64,000 nucleotides of DNA from assembly GCA_016720115.1 (NCBI GenBank), contig JADJXT010000001.1, positions 1,302,001-1,366,000 of the forward strand, read 5' to 3'. Source of the DNA: Sphingomonadales bacterium. GTDB lineage: Bacteria; Pseudomonadota; Alphaproteobacteria; Sphingomonadales; Sphingomonadaceae. Made by a program: the position numbers and the translations under genes. The notes beneath the pieces are model-generated. The model did no database searches, was not told the DNA's origin, and was given only the letters and a program-made list of their open reading frames with translations. Below are positions 60,331-64,000 of this stretch, in pieces (position 1 is the stretch's first letter; every line of letters starts with the position of its first letter).

Positions 60331-61266
60331 TTATCCCGCCGCCGCGCCGATAACCTCGGGCCGGTATAGCCGCACGCGCGTTACCCGGCGATCATCGCCC
60401 TCCAATATCTCGATCTTCCAGTCGCTTTCTTCGTGAACCAGAATGTCGCCTATGCCCGGCACCTGACCCGCAATGACAAACGCCAGGCCGCCGATGGTGT
60501 CGACATCTTCGTCCACCTCAGCCAGCTTTTCATCGAGCGCCTCGGCAAGGTCATCCAATTCGGTGCGCGCGTCCGCTTCCCAGATACCCGGAGCGGTTTC
60601 GGTGAACAAAGCTTCGGGTTCGTCGTCATGCTCGTCCTCAATCTCGCCGACAATCTCCTCAACCAGATCTTCGATCGTGACGAGCCCTTCGGTGCCCGAA
60701 TATTCGTCTATCACGATCGCCAGATGGGTGCGCGTACGCCGCATTTCGTCGAGCAGTTCGATTGCGCCCATGCTTTGCGGCACATAGCGCGGCTGGCGGA
60801 TGAATGCCTCAAGGCTGTCGGGCTTTTCCACGCCCTCGGCCAGCACCGCAAAGATATCCTTCACATGGATCATGCCGGTGATGTTGTCGAGCGTGTCCCT
60901 GTAGACCGGCATGCGGCTGTGGCCATTTTCGGCGAAGGCAGCGACGGCTTCGTCGAAGCTGGCATCTTCGCGCAGACCAAGGATGTCGCTGCGCGGCACC
61001 ATCACATCGTCGACGCGGTTTTCCGAGAAATGCAACAGGTTGCGCAGCATCAGACGCTCGGGCGCGGAAAGATCGCCCTCATCTTCGGCTGCCTCGCCTT
61101 CCTCTACATCTTCCTCATGCTCGGCAATTTTTTCTTCGAGCTGTTCGCGCAGAGTCGGTTCGTGATGGCGTCCGAAAAGCAGCGATTTCAGCCGCTGCCA
61201 TAACTGGCTCTCGCCATTCTCGTCGGATCGGGATTTAGACCCGCTACTACTGTCCCCCTCGGGCAT
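60331..61266 (-). CDS. CBS-domain/CorC-HlyC family protein
   Basis: A 311-residue cytosolic protein with two CBS domains (DDVMVPRSDILGLREDASFD; YVPQSMGAIELLDEMRRTRT) and a C-terminal CorC_HlyC domain (DTIGGLAFVIAGQVPGIGDI). It lacks the DUF21 membrane domain, like YbeX/CorC, which affects magnesium handling and ribosome maturation. An acidic stretch (EEKIAEHEEDVEEGEAAEDE) lies near residue 50. It follows ybeY by 29 bases in the conserved phoH-ybeY-ybeX order. Confidence 0.93.
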   Translation of the reverse strand: MPEGDSSSGSKSRSDENGESQLWQRLKSLLFGRHHEPTLREQLEEKIAEHEEDVEEGEAAEDEGDLSAPERLMLRNLLHFSENRVDDVMVPRSDILGLREDASFDEAVAAFAENGHSRMPVYRDTLDNITGMIHVKDIFAVLAEGVEKPDSLEAFIRQPRYVPQSMGAIELLDEMRRTRTHLAIVIDEYSGTEGLVTIEDLVEEIVGEIEDEHDDEPEALFTETAPGIWEADARTELDDLAEALDEKLAEVDEDVDTIGGLAFVIAGQVPGIGDILVHEESDWKIEILEGDDRRVTRVRLYRPEVIGAAAG

Positions 61267-61295
61267 AAAATTGGCTTTGCAGCCTCCAGCTATTG

Positions 61296-61799
61296 TTAGT
61301 CGCCGCTATATGGATTGGCGATGCCCAGCGATGCAAGCGCTTTTACCTCCAGTGCCTCCATATGCTCGGCCTCCGCTTCATCGATATGGTCGAGGCCCAG
61401 CAGGTGTAGCGTACCGTGCACGATCAAATGGCTGACATGGCGGGTGAGGGGGATGGCCTTTTCCTCTGCCTCCGCCGCGCACACGCCGTGGGCTAGGATC
61501 ATGTCGCCCAGCAGAACCTCGCTATCATCGGTATTGGTCAGAGCATCCAGTTCATCGGCTTCGAGCATCGGAAAACTCAGTACATTGGTTGGCTTGTCCT
61601 TGCCCCTCCAATTACGATTGAGTTCATGCACCTCTTGATTATCCGAAAGCCGGATGCTGAGCGAAAGCGTGAAAGGCGCATCCGCCAAGTCACCATGCGA
61701 AGATACTGAAAAAGCCGCCTTTACGGCATCTTCGGCTATGCGTTCCCAGTCGGTCTGGCCATCCCAATCGCGCGTCCGGTCGATATCGACCTCAAGCAT
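61296..61799 (-). CDS. ybeY: endoribonuclease YbeY
   Basis: A 167-residue metal-dependent RNase for 16S rRNA 3' maturation and 70S quality control. The zinc motif H-x3-H-x5-H is in IVHGTLHLLGLDH. NRNWRGKDKPTNVLSFPM and LLGDMILAHGV are typical. The ATG at 61799 overlaps the phoH stop and has GAGGGG upstream; an earlier in-frame ATG at 61823 is possible. Operon with phoH and the CBS gene. Confidence 0.95.
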   Translation of the reverse strand: MLEVDIDRTRDWDGQTDWERIAEDAVKAAFSVSSHGDLADAPFTLSLSIRLSDNQEVHELNRNWRGKDKPTNVLSFPMLEADELDALTNTDDSEVLLGDMILAHGVCAAEAEEKAIPLTRHVSHLIVHGTLHLLGLDHIDEAEAEHMEALEVKALASLGIANPYSGD

Positions 61800-62787
61800 T
61801 TGGCCCCTCATAGGCATCGACAATGCGGCCGACCAGCGGGTGACGGACGACGTCGCTGCTGTTGAAACGGATGGTGGTTATACCTTCCACGCCCTCCAAC
61901 CGCTGCACGGCATCGTTCAATCCGGAATAGGTCGCGCCGCCGGGAATATCGACCTGGTTGGGATCACCACAAATGACCATCCGGCTGTTCATGCCAAAGC
62001 GGGTGAGGAACATCTTCATCTGCGCGGGCGTGGTGTTCTGCGCTTCGTCGAGGATGATGAAGGCATCGGACAGCGTGCGGCCGCGCATGAAGGCGAGCGG
62101 AGCAATCTCGATCTCGCCGCTCGCGATGCGTCGCTCGACCTGCTCGACCGGCAAGGTGTCATGCAGCGCGTCGTAAATCGGGCGCAGATAGGGATCGACC
62201 TTTTCCTTCATGTCGCCGGGAAGGAAACCCAGCCGCTCTCCTGCCTCGACCGCGGGGCGCGAGAGGATCAGCCGGTCGACCGCGCCGGTAATCAGCATCG
62301 CGACCGCTTGCGCCACCGCCAGATAGGTCTTGCCCGTGCCGGCCGGGCCAAGCGCGAAGATGATCTCGTCGCGCGCCAGCGCCTGCATATAGGGCACCTG
62401 CGTGGCTGATCGTGGCACCAGCGTTTTTTTGCGGGTACGGATCATCACCTCGGGTGCGCCGCCTTCGTCCTTGCGCAGAATGCCGTCGAGAGTGGGTTCG
62501 GCGCTCATCGAAATGATCGCCTGCACCGCTTCGGGGTCGATATCTTCACTGCGCATCACCCTTGTATAAATATCGTTGAGAACATCGCGCGCGCGGGCGA
62601 TTGCACCCGCTTCGCCCTCTATCTGCACACGATTTCCGCGCGCGGAGATATAGACGCCCAACCGGTTCTCTATGGCAACAAGGTTGCGGTCGAATTCGCC
62701 GAATACGGTATTGATGAGGTGCGGGCGGTCGAAGGTGATTTCGAGCCGCGACATATCGCCAGCTTGCGCTTGGGCTTTTTTCGGCAT
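61792..62787 (-). CDS. phoH: PhoH-like ATPase (YbeZ type)
   Basis: A 331-residue P-loop NTPase of the PhoH/YbeZ family, thought to work with YbeY in RNA metabolism. Walker A is FALGPAGTGKTYLAVAQA (about residue 135), Walker B DAFIILDEAQNTTPAQMKMF, and then MVICGDPNQVDIP. A KH-like N-terminal part (about 30-95) is present. It begins one base after the miaB stop and overlaps ybeY by 8 bases. Confidence 0.94.
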   Translation of the reverse strand: MPKKAQAQAGDMSRLEITFDRPHLINTVFGEFDRNLVAIENRLGVYISARGNRVQIEGEAGAIARARDVLNDIYTRVMRSEDIDPEAVQAIISMSAEPTLDGILRKDEGGAPEVMIRTRKKTLVPRSATQVPYMQALARDEIIFALGPAGTGKTYLAVAQAVAMLITGAVDRLILSRPAVEAGERLGFLPGDMKEKVDPYLRPIYDALHDTLPVEQVERRIASGEIEIAPLAFMRGRTLSDAFIILDEAQNTTPAQMKMFLTRFGMNSRMVICGDPNQVDIPGGATYSGLNDAVQRLEGVEGITTIRFNSSDVVRHPLVGRIVDAYEGPNA

Positions 62788-64000
62788 TCAGGCCGCAACC
62801 TGCATCAATATTTCTCCCTTGAGACTCAGTGGCCCCGCTTCGACTATGTCTACATCGACAATATCGCCGATGGAAAGCCCCGGTGCCAAGATATGCACAG
62901 ATTGTAGCCAGGGCGATTTGCCGATCAGCTGGCCTTCGAGCTTGCCGGGCTTTTCGAGCAATACGGAAGTGCGTTTGCCCAGAGTGTCGCGGTTGAACGC
63001 GGTCTGCTGTTCGCTGATCAGCGCCTGAAGCCGTTGCAATCGTTCGTCGGCCACTTCAGGTGCAACCTGCCCGTCCATCGTCGCGGCGGGGGTGCCGGGG
63101 CGCGGGCTGTATTTGAACGAATAGGCGTAGCTATAAACCGTTTCGCGCACGATACTGAGCGTGTCTTCAAATTCGGCGTCAGTTTCGCCCGGGAAGCCGA
63201 CGATGAAATCGCCCGACAGCGCGATATCGGGGCGTACCGCGCGCATCTTTTCGATGATGCGCAAATAGCTGTCCCGGCTGTGGCTGCGGTTCATGGCTTT
63301 CAGGATACGATCATTGCCTGCCTGCACGGGCAGGTGCAGATAGGGCATCAGTTTTTCAACCTCGCCATGCGCCGCAATCAACCCGTCGGTCATGTCGTTG
63401 GGATGGCTGGTCATGTAACGGATGCGGTGCAGGCCATCGATCCGGTCGAGCGCGCGGATCAATGTTCCCAGATCCTGCTGCCCATCGCCCCAGGCATTCA
63501 CATTCTGGCCGAGCAGCGTGATTTCCTTCGCTCCTGCATCGACAAGCGCCTTTGCCTCATCGACCAGTTCGGCAAAGGGGCGGCTGATTTCGGCGCCGCG
63601 CGTATAAGGCACCACGCAATAGGTGCAGAATTTGTCGCAGCCTTCCTGCACGGTCAGGAATGCGGTCGGGCCGGTCTTGCGGCGTTTGGGCAGGGCGGCG
63701 AATTTGTCGAGGCCGGGCAGGTCGAGGTCAACGGTGCTTTCGCCCTTCGCAACGGCGGCAACCATGTCGGGCAGTTTGTGATAGGCCTGCGGACCAACCA
63801 CGATATCGACTTCGCGCGCACGGCGGCTGATTTCCTGGCCTTCGGCTTGGGCAACACAGCCGGCAACGGCGATTACCGGCGAACTGCCATCGTCGCGGCG
63901 CAAGCGGCCGATTTCGGAATAGACCTTCTCGGCTGCCTTTTCGCGGATGTGGCAGGTATTGAGGATGACAAGGTCGGCATCCTCCTTGTCCGAAGCCTCC
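62788..64000 (-). CDS. miaB: tRNA-2-methylthio-N6-dimethylallyladenosine synthase (5' end outside window)
   Basis: A radical-SAM methylthiotransferase that modifies A37 of tRNAs. About 403 C-terminal residues are visible. The N-terminal domain continues to the window edge (LVILNTCHIREKAAEKVYSE), with VAGCVAQAEG next. The cluster motif is C-x3-C-x2-C (EGCDKFCTYCVVPYTRG), followed by a TRAM domain ending LKGEILMQVAA. The open frame runs through base 64000, so the start lies beyond the window. It heads the miaB-phoH-ybeY-CBS operon. Confidence 0.96.
   Translation of the reverse strand, partial: EASDKEDADLVILNTCHIREKAAEKVYSEIGRLRRDDGSSPVIAVAGCVAQAEGQEISRRAREVDIVVGPQAYHKLPDMVAAVAKGESTVDLDLPGLDKFAALPKRRKTGPTAFLTVQEGCDKFCTYCVVPYTRGAEISRPFAELVDEAKALVDAGAKEITLLGQNVNAWGDGQQDLGTLIRALDRIDGLHRIRYMTSHPNDMTDGLIAAHGEVEKLMPYLHLPVQAGNDRILKAMNRSHSRDSYLRIIEKMRAVRPDIALSGDFIVGFPGETDAEFEDTLSIVRETVYSYAYSFKYSPRPGTPAATMDGQVAPEVADERLQRLQALISEQQTAFNRDTLGKRTSVLLEKPGKLEGQLIGKSPWLQSVHILAPGLSIGDIVDVDIVEAGPLSLKGEILMQVAA

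Overview
The window reads as chromosomal DNA of an alphaproteobacterium, most likely a member of the Sphingomonadales. This rests on the GC-rich coding sequence, the miaB-phoH-ybeY-CBS/CorC run, type-2 ArgC, hslVU with a sigma-32 promoter, large sphingomonad-style type I secretion substrates, and intergenic palindromes of a kind common in that order. No rRNA gene or CRISPR array was seen. One intact tRNA gene (Thr, UGU) is present.

Region 1 (about 0.4-21.05 kb, all + strand) is a type I secretion and surface-protein locus. It holds a TolC-like protein with an unusual C-terminal tail, a pure RTX beta-roll protein, an unrecognised acidic/Pro-rich protein followed by an M23 peptidase, and a 2655-residue adhesin with beta-sandwich repeats, a von Willebrand A domain and EF-hand-like motifs. 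A tight operon follows: second TolC, ABC exporter with a degenerate C39-like domain, SleB-type wall hydrolase, HlyD adaptor. It looks like a self-contained machine for exporting a giant calcium-dependent adhesin and passing it through the envelope. A broken 3' fragment of surE lies directly after the HlyD gene and may mark the edge of the inserted block.

Region 2 (21.2-36.6 kb) begins with a nitric-oxide module: an NsrR-like Rrf2 regulator, a group III truncated haemoglobin and a small membrane protein, with an NsrR-like palindrome between the divergent genes. Housekeeping genes follow: rimO, a Baeyer-Villiger-type monooxygenase, M17 aminopeptidase, NlpC/P60 peptidase, argC, map, a CinA-type protein and an M16 peptidase. 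An IS5/IS427-type element (30628-31475, TA duplication) has split a small secreted-protein gene whose original frame can be rebuilt.

Region 3 (36.6-44 kb) carries a GFA protein, hslU-hslV, galE, a nitrilase-family amidase, an EamA transporter and an MDR oxidoreductase. Region 4 (43.9-52.9 kb, - strand) is an acyl-CoA catabolic cluster: SDR, three acyl-CoA dehydrogenases (one of methylsuccinyl-CoA dehydrogenase type), class III CoA-transferase, thiolase, MaoC-type hydratase and enoyl-CoA hydratase. Several of its genes overlap by 4 bp.

Region 5 (53-64 kb) has tRNA-Thr with a tRNA-like remnant beside it, a DUF429-like protein, an MscS-related membrane protein, a quinone-oxidoreductase-like gene coupled to rarA, a decayed GxxExxY gene inside 34-bp inverted repeats, a GT4 glycosyltransferase, a MOSC protein, and the CorC/ybeY/phoH/miaB run, cut off by the right edge inside miaB.

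Six intergenic palindromic elements lie between 26 and 58.5 kb and none was seen in the secretion locus. The GxxExxY element and two nested hairpin elements (30.3 and 32.6 kb) together suggest a family of small mobile elements with non-autonomous derivatives.
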